From assembly GCA_017882455.1 (NCBI GenBank), contig JADGPL010000012.1, positions 1 to 64,000 on the forward strand: a stretch of 64,000 nucleotides of DNA. The letters run 5' to 3'. Source of the stretch: Solirubrobacteraceae bacterium (GTDB taxonomy: Bacteria > Actinomycetota > Thermoleophilia > Solirubrobacterales > Solirubrobacteraceae). Shown here piece after piece: positions 45,342-53,611 of this stretch (positions are counted from its first letter, which is position 1; each line of letters opens with the position of its first letter). A program made the translations under genes and the position numbers. The notes under the pieces were generated by a model. It did not search any database and was not told the origin of the DNA. It saw only the letters and a list, made by a program, of their open reading frames with translations.

Positions 45342-45363
45342 GTGTATAGCCATGGTTATACGC
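45342..45363. repeat. 22-bp palindrome after murJ, related to 2931-2952
   Basis: The arms GTGTATAGCCA and TGGTTATACGC are inverted copies with two mismatches. It begins 17 nt after the murJ stop. The outer flanks also pair, so a transcript could form a long hairpin, consistent with a terminator. Confidence 0.6.
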
Positions 45364-45452
45364 TCCCCCGAACGAGGGATAACCCACGCGGCTGGTCCGT
45401 CGCGTCGCGGCCGGGCCTGGGTGCATGCGCCGGATGACAAGGCCGAGCAGAG

Positions 45453-45478
45453 GCCGGGTGGGCCAAGGCCCACCCGGC
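45453..45478. repeat. 12-bp perfect inverted repeat with 2-nt spacer
   Basis: GCCGGGTGGGCC and its exact complement GGCCCACCCGGC are separated by AA. The very short spacer favours a DNA cruciform or protein site over an RNA hairpin, which would need to open the innermost pairs. Confidence 0.7.
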
Positions 45479-45515
45479 ATGCGCCCGAACAAAGATCGCC
45501 GCTTACTACTTACGT

Positions 45516-45640
45516 CCCAGGACTGTGTGTCTATGCCTGGGCGGCTTGACACTCTCGACCCCTGGACTGGCCGCACCCGAGGGTGCGCGTTGCCGAGGTT
45601 GGGCCTCGAAGGCCCATAGTCGAGTAGGCGATCCGCCGGA
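45516..45640 (+). ncRNA. Candidate structured RNA or leader of lepA
   Basis: Several stems fit together. CCCAGG (45516) pairs with CCTGGG (45536). GGCGG (45540-45544) pairs with CCGCC (45633-45637) around an inner CTCGAC (45554-45559)/GTCGAG (45619-45624) stem. That encloses two hairpins, CGCACC-CGAG-GGTGCG (45572-45587) and TGGGCC-TCGAA-GGCCCA (45600-45616). The first stem competes with the second at one to two bases. Orientation and function are guesses. Confidence 0.35.
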
Positions 45641-45694
45641 GCATCCAAGGCTAGCGGGTCGGCGCCCGCCCCAGGACCGTCTTCATATCTCGCT

Positions 45695-45766
45695 CCGGTG
45701 GGCGCATGCGCCCACCGGCGGGTCCGCGCATGCGCGGACCCGGGCAACGCCGCATGCGGCGTTGCC
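45695..45766. repeat. Three contiguous perfect 24-bp palindromes centred on GCATGC
   Basis: Palindrome 1 (45695-45718) has arm CCGGTGGGCGCA, palindrome 2 (45719-45742) CGGGTCCGCGCA, palindrome 3 (45743-45766) GGCAACGCCGCA. Each is followed by its exact reverse complement. They abut with no spacer, share only the central GCATGC and differ in the arms. The block ends 25 nt before the lepA start. Confidence 0.95.
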
Positions 45767-45791
45767 TCACCATCTATCGTGACGCCCAGCC

Positions 45792-47612
45792 ATGGACCAG
45801 TCCCACATCCGCAACTTCTCGATCATCGCCCACATCGACCACGGCAAGTCGACGCTGGCCGATCGCATCCTCGAGCTGACCCACACGGTGGCCCCCCGCG
45901 AGATGCGAGCGCAGCTGCTGGACTCGATGGACCTGGAGCGCGAGCGGGGGATCACGATCAAGGCCCAGGCGGTGCGGGTCTTCTTCACGGCCGGCGACGG
46001 GGAGACCTACCAGCTGCACCTGATCGACACCCCCGGGCACGTGGACTTCACCTACGAGGTCTCCCGCTCGCTGGAGGCGTGCGAGGGAGCCCTGCTCGTG
46101 GTGGACGCCTCCCAGGGGGTGGAGGCGCAGACGGTGGCCAACACCTACCTGGCAGTCGAAGCCGGCCTCGAGCTGATCCCCTGCCTGAACAAGATCGACC
46201 TGCCCGGCGCCGAGCCCGAGCGGGTGGCGGGCGAAGTGAGCGACCTGATCGGCGAGCCGCCCGATTCGATCCTGAAGATCAGCGGCAAGACCGGAGAGGG
46301 AGTGGGGGAGGTGCTCGAGGAGCTCGTCAGGCGGGTCCCACCCCCGGCGGGCGACCCCGACGGTCCGCCGCGGGCGCTGATCTTCGACTCCGAGTTCGAC
46401 CAGTACCGCGGCGTGATCGCCTACATAAGGGTCGTGGATGGCGTCTTTCGTAAGGGCGAGCCGATCCGGGCGATGGCGGCGGGCACGGAGGCCGACATCG
46501 ACGACCTCGGCTTCTTCAGCCCGCAGATGATGCCCACCGATCAGCTGGCAGCGGGCGAGGTGGGCTACCTGATCACGGGCCTGAAGGACGTGACCCTGCT
46601 GCGTGTGGGAGACACCCTGACCACGCGCAAGAGCTCCGCTGGGCACGCATCGGAAGCCACCGAGCCACTCCCCGGATACCGCGAGGTCAAGCCGATGGTC
46701 TTCTGCGGCCTGTTCCCGATCGACTCCGACACCTACCCGGACCTGCGCGACGCGCTGGAAAAGCTCGTGCTCAACGACGCCGCCCTCTCGTGGGAGCCCG
46801 AGACCTCGGACGCGCTCGGCTTCGGCTTCCGCTGTGGATTTCTCGGCCTGCTGCACATGGACATAGTCAAAGAGCGCCTGGAACGCGAGTACGACCTGGA
46901 GCTGCTGGCCACGATGCCATCGGTGGAGTTCGACGTGACGATGACGAACGGCGAGGAGCTCGAGGTCCACAACCCTTCGGACATGCCCGATCCGGGCACG
47001 ATCGAGGAGATCCGCGAGCCGTTCATCCGCGCCTCTGTGATCGCCCCGAAAGAGTTCGTGGGAGCCGTCATGGAGCTCTGCCAGGAACGCCGCGGTGAGC
47101 ACATCGGCATGCACTACCTCTCCCCGGAGCGCGTGCAGATGACCTATGACCTGCCGCTCGCGGAAATCGTGCTCGACTTCTTCGACCAGCTGAAGTCGCG
47201 CACCCGCGGCTATGCCTCACTCGACTACGAGCTCAACGGCATGAAGCCCTCGGATCTGGTCAAGCTCGACGTGCTGCTCGCCGGGGACACCGTGGATGCC
47301 CTCTCGATGGTGGTGCACCGCGACAAGGCCTATGAGATGGGACGCACGCTCACCGAGAAGCTGCGCAAGCGGATCCCCCGCCAGCAGTACGACGTGCCGA
47401 TCCAGGCCGCCATCGGCGCCCACGTGATCGCGCGGGAGACCGTGAAAGCCTTCCGCAAGGACGTGATCGCGGGCTGCTACGGCGGGGACATCACGCGCAA
47501 GAAAAAGCTTCTCGCCAAACAGAAGGAGGGCAAGAAGCGGATGAAGCAGGTCGGCCGCGTGGAGGTCCCCCAGGAGGCCTTCCTGGCGGTGCTGGAGCTC
47601 GGCGAGGACTGA
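45792..47612 (+). CDS. lepA: Elongation factor 4 (LepA)
   Basis: Ribosome-associated translational GTPase, 606 residues. G1 [10 protein letters not shown]2/G3 region ERGITIKAQ and DTPGH, and G4 NKID are intact. The LepA-specific C-terminal domain is present ([20 protein letters not shown], then [20 protein letters not shown]). ATG 45792 fits the family start ([19 protein letters not shown]). The gene follows the palindrome block. Confidence 0.97.
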   Translation: MDQSHIRNFSIIAHIDHGKSTLADRILELTHTVAPREMRAQLLDSMDLERERGITIKAQAVRVFFTAGDGETYQLHLIDTPGHVDFTYEVSRSLEACEGALLVVDASQGVEAQTVANTYLAVEAGLELIPCLNKIDLPGAEPERVAGEVSDLIGEPPDSILKISGKTGEGVGEVLEELVRRVPPPAGDPDGPPRALIFDSEFDQYRGVIAYIRVVDGVFRKGEPIRAMAAGTEADIDDLGFFSPQMMPTDQLAAGEVGYLITGLKDVTLLRVGDTLTTRKSSAGHASEATEPLPGYREVKPMVFCGLFPIDSDTYPDLRDALEKLVLNDAALSWEPETSDALGFGFRCGFLGLLHMDIVKERLEREYDLELLATMPSVEFDVTMTNGEELEVHNPSDMPDPGTIEEIREPFIRASVIAPKEFVGAVMELCQERRGEHIGMHYLSPERVQMTYDLPLAEIVLDFFDQLKSRTRGYASLDYELNGMKPSDLVKLDVLLAGDTVDALSMVVHRDKAYEMGRTLTEKLRKRIPRQQYDVPIQAAIGAHVIARETVKAFRKDVIAGCYGGDITRKKKLLAKQKEGKKRMKQVGRVEVPQEAFLAVLELGED

Positions 47613-47615
47613 CGC

Positions 47616-48155
47616 GTGGTCGAGGGGCCGACCGTGCGCCCGCTTGCCTGCCCCCCGCCATGGGGGGTGCCCTTCAGGGTGCTGTTCGTGTGCCTGGGCA
47701 ACATCTGTCGCTCGCCCACGGCCGAGGGGGTGATGCGCACGCTGGTGGCGCAGGCGGGCCTCGAGGACACGATCGAGCTCGACTCGGCGGGCACCGGCGC
47801 CTGGCATGTCGGCAGCCCGCCGGACGGGCGCGCCGCGGCGGCTGCCCGGAGCCGGGGCACTGTGCTGGAGGGCCGCGCGCGTCAGGTCACACGTGAGGAT
47901 CTCGATTCTTATGATCTCGTGATTGCGATGGACAGCGCGAACATGCGCGAGCTCAGGCAACTGGCGGGCGGCGAGTCCGAGCGGGCGAAGGTGCGGATGC
48001 TCAGGGAGTTCGACCCGGTCAGCGCGCAGCGCGGCGAGCTGGATGTGCCGGACCCCTACTACGGCGGAGACGGTGGCTTCGAGGAGGTCTTCGAGCTCGT
48101 GCGGGCGGCCTGTGAGGGACTGCTCGAGAGGATCCAGGCCGGCGAGCTGCCGTGA
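47616..48155 (+). CDS. Low-molecular-weight protein tyrosine phosphatase
   Basis: The 179-residue protein has the P-loop VCLGNICRSPTAEG (C-x5-R-S) and the acid loop DPYYGG near residue 150. It starts at GTG 47616, three nt after lepA. About 20 residues precede the first strand (FRVLFVCLGN), slightly more than usual, so a later start is possible. The stop overlaps the kinase-like gene (GTGA), a pairing also seen elsewhere in actinobacteria. Confidence 0.92.
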   Translation: MVEGPTVRPLACPPPWGVPFRVLFVCLGNICRSPTAEGVMRTLVAQAGLEDTIELDSAGTGAWHVGSPPDGRAAAAARSRGTVLEGRARQVTREDLDSYDLVIAMDSANMRELRQLAGGESERAKVRMLREFDPVSAQRGELDVPDPYYGGDGGFEEVFELVRAACEGLLERIQAGELP

Positions 48156-49009
48156 GCCCGAGCACGGCGTGGCGCCCGACGCTGCCGCCCGGGGCCGGTC
48201 AGCCCCGGCGCGTGGGCGGTGGCGATATCAACGAGGCCTACCGCGTCGTGCTGGCCGACGGAGTCGAGGCGTTCGTGAAGACCCGTGAGGACGCCCTGCC
48301 CGGCGAGTATGCGGCGGAGGCCGCCGGCCTTGCCTGGCTGGCCGAGCCCGGTGAGCTGCGAACACCGCGGGTGCTGGCCCTCGACGAGCGCTACCTCGCG
48401 CTCGAGTGGGTCGAGCAGGGGCGACTGGAAGGGCCCGGCGCGGAGGAGCTCGGCCGCGGCCTCGCCGCAACGCATGCCGCGGGCGCGCCCTGCTTCGGCG
48501 ACGCAGCGAGAGATCGGGAGGCGGGCTTCGGCTCGCTGCGCCTCTCGAACGAGCCGACCGAGGACTGGCCCACCTTCTACGCAGAGCGCCGGCTTCTGCC
48601 GCTGGCACGGATGGGCGGCGAGCGGGGCGTGCTCTCGTCCTCTGCGGTGGGGGCGGTGGAGCGTGTGTGCGAGCGCCTGAGCGATCTGGTCGGGCCGTCC
48701 GAGCCGCCGGCGCGCCTGCACGGCGATCTGTGGTCGGGCAACGTGATGGCCGGAACGGACGGGCGTCCCTGGCTGATCGACCCGGCTGCCTATGGCGGCC
48801 ACCGCGAGGTGGACCTGGCGATGTTGCGCCTGTTCGGCTCGCCCTCCGGGCGCGTGTTCGCAGCCTATGAGGAGCACAGCCCACTGGCGGCCGGCTGGCG
48901 CGAGCGGGTGGAGCTCTACCAGCTGCTTCCGCTGCTCGTGCACGCGCTGCTGTTCGGCGGCTCCTACATCGGCGCGGCCGAAGGCATCGCCCGGCATTAC
49001 GCCGGTTGA
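48152..49009 (+). CDS. Fructosamine-3-kinase family protein
   Basis: The 285-residue protein has an aminoglycoside-phosphotransferase fold. GGGDINEAYRVVLADGVEAF is the nucleotide region, ARLHGDLWSGNVMAGTDGRP the catalytic loop with Asp and Asn, and LIDPAAYGGHREVDLAML the metal Asp motif. It may deglycate proteins by phosphorylating ketosamines. It is coupled to the phosphatase by GTGA. Confidence 0.88.
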   Translation: MSPSTAWRPTLPPGAGQPRRVGGGDINEAYRVVLADGVEAFVKTREDALPGEYAAEAAGLAWLAEPGELRTPRVLALDERYLALEWVEQGRLEGPGAEELGRGLAATHAAGAPCFGDAARDREAGFGSLRLSNEPTEDWPTFYAERRLLPLARMGGERGVLSSSAVGAVERVCERLSDLVGPSEPPARLHGDLWSGNVMAGTDGRPWLIDPAAYGGHREVDLAMLRLFGSPSGRVFAAYEEHSPLAAGWRERVELYQLLPLLVHALLFGGSYIGAAEGIARHYAG

Positions 49010-49073
49010 GCCACGCTTCGGCTCGTCGGCGTCACGCTCGTCCCGCGCGGCGGCGGGAGTCGGATCAGGACAT

Positions 49074-49697
49074 GTGCACGACGACACGGCATCGGCTCGT
49101 CACCGGCTGTACCTGCTGGCGCGTGTGATCGTCGTGCGCCACTACCGCCAACAGCTGACCCTGGAGGTGCTCGCGCGCGCCCTGGCGAGCTCGCCCCGCC
49201 AGATCCAGCGTGCGTACATGCAGTGCGGGCACACGAGCTTCCGCGAGGACCTGCTCGCACGGCGGATGAGCGTGGCGGCTGACCTGCTGCTCGAGCAGCG
49301 CTCGATCGCTGTCGCCGACGTGGGCCGACTGGTGGGCTATCGCCAGAGCTCGCGCTTCGCGAGCGCGTTCAGACGTCGCTACGGCCTCACGCCGTCGCGC
49401 TTCCGCGCGGCAGCGCCGCAACGCATCGCAGCGTCCTCACGAGCTCCCGGGGCGGGGAACGCCGGCGGCCACGGCTTCCCTGGCGCCGAGGTCCTCGGCG
49501 GTGTCCACGGATTCCGCGCCGGGAAGGTGCAGGCGCATCAGCGTTCCGCCGCCAGGGGCGGGCTCGGCGGCGATGCTCCCGCCCTGCTGGCCGGCGACCT
49601 GGCGCACGATCGCGAGCCCGAGGCCCGAGCCGGGGCGACCGCGAGCCTCGGCGCCGCGATAGAAGCGGTCGAAGATGTGGGGCAGGTCCTCGACTGA
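49074..49697 (+). CDS. Small AraC-type regulator overlapping the kinase gene
   Basis: Residues about 25-115 form a complete AraC DNA-binding domain: LEVLARALASSPRQIQRAYM, then SIAVADVGRLVGYRQSSRFA and FRRRYGLTPSRFRAAAP. It has no sensor domain. The frame has no stop after that and runs 260 nt antisense into the 3' end of the histidine kinase, giving a low-complexity tail. Start GTG 49074 is the most upstream plausible. The tail may be accidental. Confidence 0.6.
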   Translation: MHDDTASARHRLYLLARVIVVRHYRQQLTLEVLARALASSPRQIQRAYMQCGHTSFREDLLARRMSVAADLLLEQRSIAVADVGRLVGYRQSSRFASAFRRRYGLTPSRFRAAAPQRIAASSRAPGAGNAGGHGFPGAEVLGGVHGFRAGKVQAHQRSAARGGLGGDAPALLAGDLAHDREPEARAGATASLGAAIEAVEDVGQVLD

Positions 49698-51026
49698 GAT
49701 CCCGGGACCGTGGTCGCGCACGGTCAGGTGCGTTCCGGCGAGGCGGATCTCGACGGGCTCTTCAGGCGGGCTGTACTTGATCGCGTTGTCGATCAGGTTG
49801 CTCACGGCGCGCTCCAGGCGCGCGGGCACGCCGGTGACGATCGTGGGCTCCACGTCGAGGAGGAGCGGCGTGGCCGGCGCGTGCCTGCGGGCGCGCTGGA
49901 CGACCTCGTCGACGAGCAGGTCCAAGCGCACCTCTTCGAGGTCCTCTCGAGGCTCCTCGCCGCGGGCGAGGTCGATCAGGTCGTTGATGACCAGGGTGAG
50001 CTCCTCGATCTGCTCGACCACGTCGGCCAGCAGCCCCTGCTGCTCCCCCTGGCTCATGAACGAGCCCTGCTGCTGGAGGATCTCGATGTTGGTGCGCAGG
50101 CTGGTGACGGGCGTGCGCAGCTCGTGCGAGGCGTCGGCAACGAGCTGGCGCTGTGCATGCACGGAGGCGTCGAGCGCGCTCACGGAGCGCTCGAGCGCGT
50201 CGAGCATCGCGTTGAAGCTCCCGGCCAGCCGCCCGATCTCGTCTTCGCCGACCCCCTCGATGCGACGGCTGAGGTCGCGGGTGACGGCCACGTGCTCGGT
50301 GGTCTCGGTGAGCCGCTTGATCGGCTGCACGGCGGCACCGGCCACCAGGCGCCCGAGCAACGCGGCCAACGCGATGCCGCCGACGTCGAGCAGCACCAGG
50401 ATCAGGCGCAGGCGGCTGAGCAGGCTGTCGACTTCGGTGAGCGGCAGCGCCAGCTGTACCGCGCGCCCGCTGCCGAAGGGCTCGGCAAAGACACGCAGGT
50501 GGATCCCCTCGACGGTGGCATCGCGGAAGAACGGGGGGCCACCGCGGGCTGCGAGCGCACGGGTGCCGGCGTTCACCGGGATCGATACGCCGGGCGCCGA
50601 GCGCAGGAGCACGGTACCCCCCGCATCGACCACCTGTTGATAGCCACGCACCTGGTCGGGGTTGGGGGGCAGTTTCCCGAACAGGTTGCGCGGTGTGGCG
50701 CGGCGTCTTCTCCCGGTGGCTTTGGGCGTCGCTTTCGCGGGCGTCGCTTTCGCGAGCGTCGCGCTCGCGTCGTCCGGGGGCGGTGAGACGTTGTCTCCGG
50801 CGGCGAGGCGCAGCGCCGCGCTTTCCCGGGTGGTCGCGGCCGTGCGCCCGTTGGGACCAAGGAATTTGATCAGGCGCCCGGCCTCGCGGCCGCGGTTGCG
50901 CAGCTGGGTGTCGATTTGGCTGTGCAGCTGGTTGGAGGTCAACACGTAGGTGAGCAGGGAGGCGAGCACCACGGCCACCGCCACCGCGGCGGCCGAGACG
51001 AGCGTGATGCGCCTGCGAAAGCTCAT
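49437..51026 (-). CDS. Sensor histidine kinase, MprB-like
   Basis: The 529-residue kinase has two membrane helices (ITLVSAAAVAVAVVLASLLT and LRLILVLLDVGGIALAALLG) flanking a ~160-residue sensor domain with a repetitive Ala-Thr-Lys stretch. HAMP then leads to the H-box DASHELRTPVTSLRTNI, and N, G1 and G2 boxes (NLIDNAIKYSP, DHGPGISVEDLPHIF, GSGLGLAIVRQV). Its ATG overlaps the response-regulator stop, so the pair is one transcript reading leftward. Confidence 0.93.
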   Translation of the reverse strand: MSFRRRITLVSAAAVAVAVVLASLLTYVLTSNQLHSQIDTQLRNRGREAGRLIKFLGPNGRTAATTRESAALRLAAGDNVSPPPDDASATLAKATPAKATPKATGRRRRATPRNLFGKLPPNPDQVRGYQQVVDAGGTVLLRSAPGVSIPVNAGTRALAARGGPPFFRDATVEGIHLRVFAEPFGSGRAVQLALPLTEVDSLLSRLRLILVLLDVGGIALAALLGRLVAGAAVQPIKRLTETTEHVAVTRDLSRRIEGVGEDEIGRLAGSFNAMLDALERSVSALDASVHAQRQLVADASHELRTPVTSLRTNIEILQQQGSFMSQGEQQGLLADVVEQIEELTLVINDLIDLARGEEPREDLEEVRLDLLVDEVVQRARRHAPATPLLLDVEPTIVTGVPARLERAVSNLIDNAIKYSPPEEPVEIRLAGTHLTVRDHGPGISVEDLPHIFDRFYRGAEARGRPGSGLGLAIVRQVAGQQGGSIAAEPAPGGGTLMRLHLPGAESVDTAEDLGAREAVAAGVPRPGSS

Positions 51027-51718
51027 GGGCGGGTACGCAGGACATAGCCGACGCCGCGCACGGTGTGCAACAGGCGGGACTCCTCGCCGACCTCGGTCTT
51101 GCGCCTGAGATAGCCCATGTAGACGCCCAGCGAGTTGGAGCTCGAGCCGAAGTCATAGCCCCAGACCTGCTCGAAGATCACCGAGCGTGAGAGGACCTGA
51201 CGCGGGTGACGCATGAACAGCTCCAGCAGCAGGAACTCGGTGCGCGTGAGCTGGAGGATGCGCTCGCCGCGCCACGCCTCGTGGGCGCGCAGGTCGAGGC
51301 GCAGATCCTCGAAGTGCAGGGTCTCGGCCGGACCGTCCTCGTCCTCGCCGGCCCGGCGCAACAGCGCGCGCACACGCGCCAGCAGCTCGCGCAGGGCGAA
51401 GGGCTTTATGAGGTAGTCGTCGGCGCCGGCATCCAGGCCGGCCACGCGGTCGTCGACCTCGCCACGGGCGGTGAGCATCAGCACGGGCGTGGTATCGCCG
51501 CCCTCGCGCAGGCGCCGGCAGACCTCGAGGCCATCCATGCGGGGCATCGCGATGTCGAGGATCACCGCCTCGTAGGGGGCGCTGCCGAGGCGCTCGAGCG
51601 CCTGCACTCCGTCGGCCGCCTGGGCCACGTCGTAGTGTTCGAGCGTGAGCGCGCGGGAGAGCGCGCTCTGAACCGCGGGCTCGTCGTCGACGACAAGTAT
51701 GCGTGCTTGCTCGGCCAT
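51023..51718 (-). CDS. OmpR-family response regulator, MprA-like
   Basis: The 231-residue regulator has a receiver with DDEPAVQSALSRAL (acidic pocket), phospho-acceptor Asp in EAVILDIAMPRMDG and Lys in DYLIKPFALRELLARV. The C-terminal winged helix has RTEFLLLELFMRHPRQVLSR and VYMGYLRRKTE. It is first in the operon with the kinase. Signal unknown. Confidence 0.94.
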   Translation of the reverse strand: MAEQARILVVDDEPAVQSALSRALTLEHYDVAQAADGVQALERLGSAPYEAVILDIAMPRMDGLEVCRRLREGGDTTPVLMLTARGEVDDRVAGLDAGADDYLIKPFALRELLARVRALLRRAGEDEDGPAETLHFEDLRLDLRAHEAWRGERILQLTRTEFLLLELFMRHPRQVLSRSVIFEQVWGYDFGSSSNSLGVYMGYLRRKTEVGEESRLLHTVRGVGYVLRTRP

Positions 51719-51798
51719 GTTCGGCGGCGCCCGGCGCCTTCTCTGACCCCCGGACCGGCGGCGAGCGGCGGGCAGGACGTGCTTGTCAGGCTAGCGTG

Positions 51799-52902
51799 AT
51801 GGGCATCTCGGACAGCGGGCTAAGGAAACACGAAGAGACTTCTAAGAATCGCCAGGGAGGGGACATCGCCGAGCCGGAGGTAGTGCAGCAGGACAGCACA
51901 GCGATGCTGGCCGCGCAGTCGCGCACGTTGCGCAACAGCATCATCAGCCTCGCCGTCTTCTTTGCGCTGGTGGCCGCGCTGCTGCTGGGCGTGCCCTCGC
52001 TGCGGGCGGCCGGCGAGCGCATCACCGACGCGAACACCTCGTGGATCGCCACGGCGCTGGTGCTGGAGGTGCTCTCGTGCATGGGTTATGTGGTGCTGTT
52101 CGATCTCGTCTTCGGGCGGCTGGGACGCAGCATCAGCTCGCGCCTTTCGCTGTCGGAGCTGGCGGTCAACTCGGTGGTGTCGGTCAGTGGGCTGGCGGGC
52201 ATCGCGCTGGGGGCGTGGGTGCTGCGCAGCAAAGGCTTCTCGGTCGAGCGCATAGCCAAGCGCTCGGTGCTGATCTTCGTGCTGACGAGCGCGGTGAACG
52301 TGGGCATGGTGGTCGTGATCGGTCTGCCGATGTGGTTGGGGATCGTGCCGGGCTCGCGCGATGAGCTGCTCACCCTGCTCCCGGCGCTGGCCGCGGCGGC
52401 GACGATCGTGGGAACGCTCGTGCTCGCGGCCTGGGCGCGGCGGGCTTCCGCGCGGCGGGCCGCGGATGGACAGGCGCCGATGAGCAGTCGCATGACGGTT
52501 GCGCTGATCGCGGTCGGCGGAGGCGTGCAGGACGCGCTCGGCCTGATTCGTGCCCATGACTGGCGCCTGTTCGGCGCGGTCGGCTACTGGCTGTTCGACA
52601 ACCTCGTCCTGTATGCGTGCCTGGCGGCCTTCGGCCACGCGCCCTCGTTCTGGGTGGTGGCGATGGCCTACCTGGTGGGGATGCTCGCCAACTCCGTGCC
52701 CGTTCCGGGCGGCTTCCTCGCGGTGGAAGGCGGCCTGGTGGGCATGCTGCTGCTGTTCGGCGCGCGCCCCGGCTCGCTGGTGATCGCGGCCGTGGTGGTC
52801 TACCGGGCGATCTCGCTGTGGATTCCGGCGGTGATCGGCTCGCTGGCCTTTCTCAGCCTGCGCCGCGAGATCGGAAAGCCGGTGGCCCCGGCTGTTCGGT
52901 GA
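51799..52902 (+). CDS. Lysylphosphatidylglycerol-synthase-type membrane protein (UPF0104)
   Basis: The 367-residue protein has a charged N-terminal 45 residues and about eight membrane segments. Examples are ISLAVFFALVAALLLGVPSL, SVVSVSGLAGIALGAWVLRS and GLVGMLLLFGARPGSLVIAA. The family motif around GYWLFDNLVLYACLAAFGHA and PVPGGFLAVEGGLVGML is present. Such proteins flip lipids or are uncharacterised MprF-like transmembrane domains. It diverges from the two-component pair. Confidence 0.82.
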   Translation: MGISDSGLRKHEETSKNRQGGDIAEPEVVQQDSTAMLAAQSRTLRNSIISLAVFFALVAALLLGVPSLRAAGERITDANTSWIATALVLEVLSCMGYVVLFDLVFGRLGRSISSRLSLSELAVNSVVSVSGLAGIALGAWVLRSKGFSVERIAKRSVLIFVLTSAVNVGMVVVIGLPMWLGIVPGSRDELLTLLPALAAAATIVGTLVLAAWARRASARRAADGQAPMSSRMTVALIAVGGGVQDALGLIRAHDWRLFGAVGYWLFDNLVLYACLAAFGHAPSFWVVAMAYLVGMLANSVPVPGGFLAVEGGLVGMLLLFGARPGSLVIAAVVVYRAISLWIPAVIGSLAFLSLRREIGKPVAPAVR

Positions 52903-52906
52903 CGCT

Positions 52907-53596
52907 CTAACCGTCGAGCGAGGCCGAGTAGGCGAGTTGGGCGGCGGCCTGCTGACAGGCATGGCCGGGCAGGCTGGCCATCGTGTGCGCGAGCGCTCCG
53001 CCGAGCGCCCCGGCGAGCCCCGGACAGTAGACGGGTGCGGGCAGATCGCCCACGGACGATCCGGGGGCGTTGAGCGGCAGCAGCTGCTGGGCGGCGCTCA
53101 ACGCGTGGGCGTAGGTGTCGGAGAAGATGTCGATGGCCACGCGGCCGCTGTAGATCTCGATCGAGCGGCCTTCGTCATAGACGGTCGCGGGCACGCCACG
53201 GACGAGGATGTTGTGCTGAGGCCCGAGGGTGGAGTTGGAGTGCAGGCGGTAGAGGACGGTGGTGACCTGCAGCGGCAGCAGGCAGCTGCCTCCGCCGAAG
53301 ATCCCCTTGCTCTGCACGCAGTCGCCGTAGTAGACGCTGTCGCCGATTTTGTCGATGTAGCCACGCAGCCCGTCGGCGGCCGCGAGGGGGTGCCCCTGGA
53401 AGCTCGGACCGACCCAGTAGACGCGGTAGTAGGGGAACGTCTGCGCTTCGGCCAGTTCTCGGGCGGCGATCTCTCGAGGATGGCCGGTGCCACAGCCGAG
53501 CGCGAGCACGGCGGCGGCCACGGCGGCGAGCGCCAGGGCGATCCTGAGGGCGCTGTGGAGGGCGCTGGCGGCTTCGGGGACGGGCATGGCCGTCAT
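52907..53596 (-). CDS. Putative lipoprotein of unknown function
   Basis: The 229-residue protein starts with a hydrophobic segment (LRIALALAAVAAAVLALGCG), and LALGC fits a lipobox, making the Cys at about 35 the lipid anchor. The mature part contains FPYYRVYWVGPSFQGHPLAA and further Cys pairs (YGDCVQSKGIFGGGSCLLPL). I recognise no family. It is convergent with UPF0104 and divergent from the next membrane protein, with only 15 nt between starts. Confidence 0.65.
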   Translation of the reverse strand: MTAMPVPEAASALHSALRIALALAAVAAAVLALGCGTGHPREIAARELAEAQTFPYYRVYWVGPSFQGHPLAAADGLRGYIDKIGDSVYYGDCVQSKGIFGGGSCLLPLQVTTVLYRLHSNSTLGPQHNILVRGVPATVYDEGRSIEIYSGRVAIDIFSDTYAHALSAAQQLLPLNAPGSSVGDLPAPVYCPGLAGALGGALAHTMASLPGHACQQAAAQLAYSASLDG

Positions 53597-53611
53597 TATC
53601 TTGGCGTGCCG

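Larger units (their letters stand above)
45325..45791. other. 467-bp murJ-lepA gap dense with inverted repeats
   Basis: No convincing gene lies here, although several frames are open by G+C bias. It holds the palindrome at 45342-45363, an extended flank (CCCTTCGTTGGG with CCCGAACGAGGG), a 12-bp inverted repeat at 45453-45478, a folded segment at 45516-45640, a GCGGG/CCCGC hairpin at 45654-45669 and the palindrome triplet at 45695-45766. TTGACA at 45546-45551 has no matching -10. The lepA promoter could not be placed. Confidence 0.8.

Noticed and set aside
45546-45551. TTGACA in the murJ-lepA gap as a lepA promoter.
   Set aside because: No -10-like hexamer at 15-19 bp.
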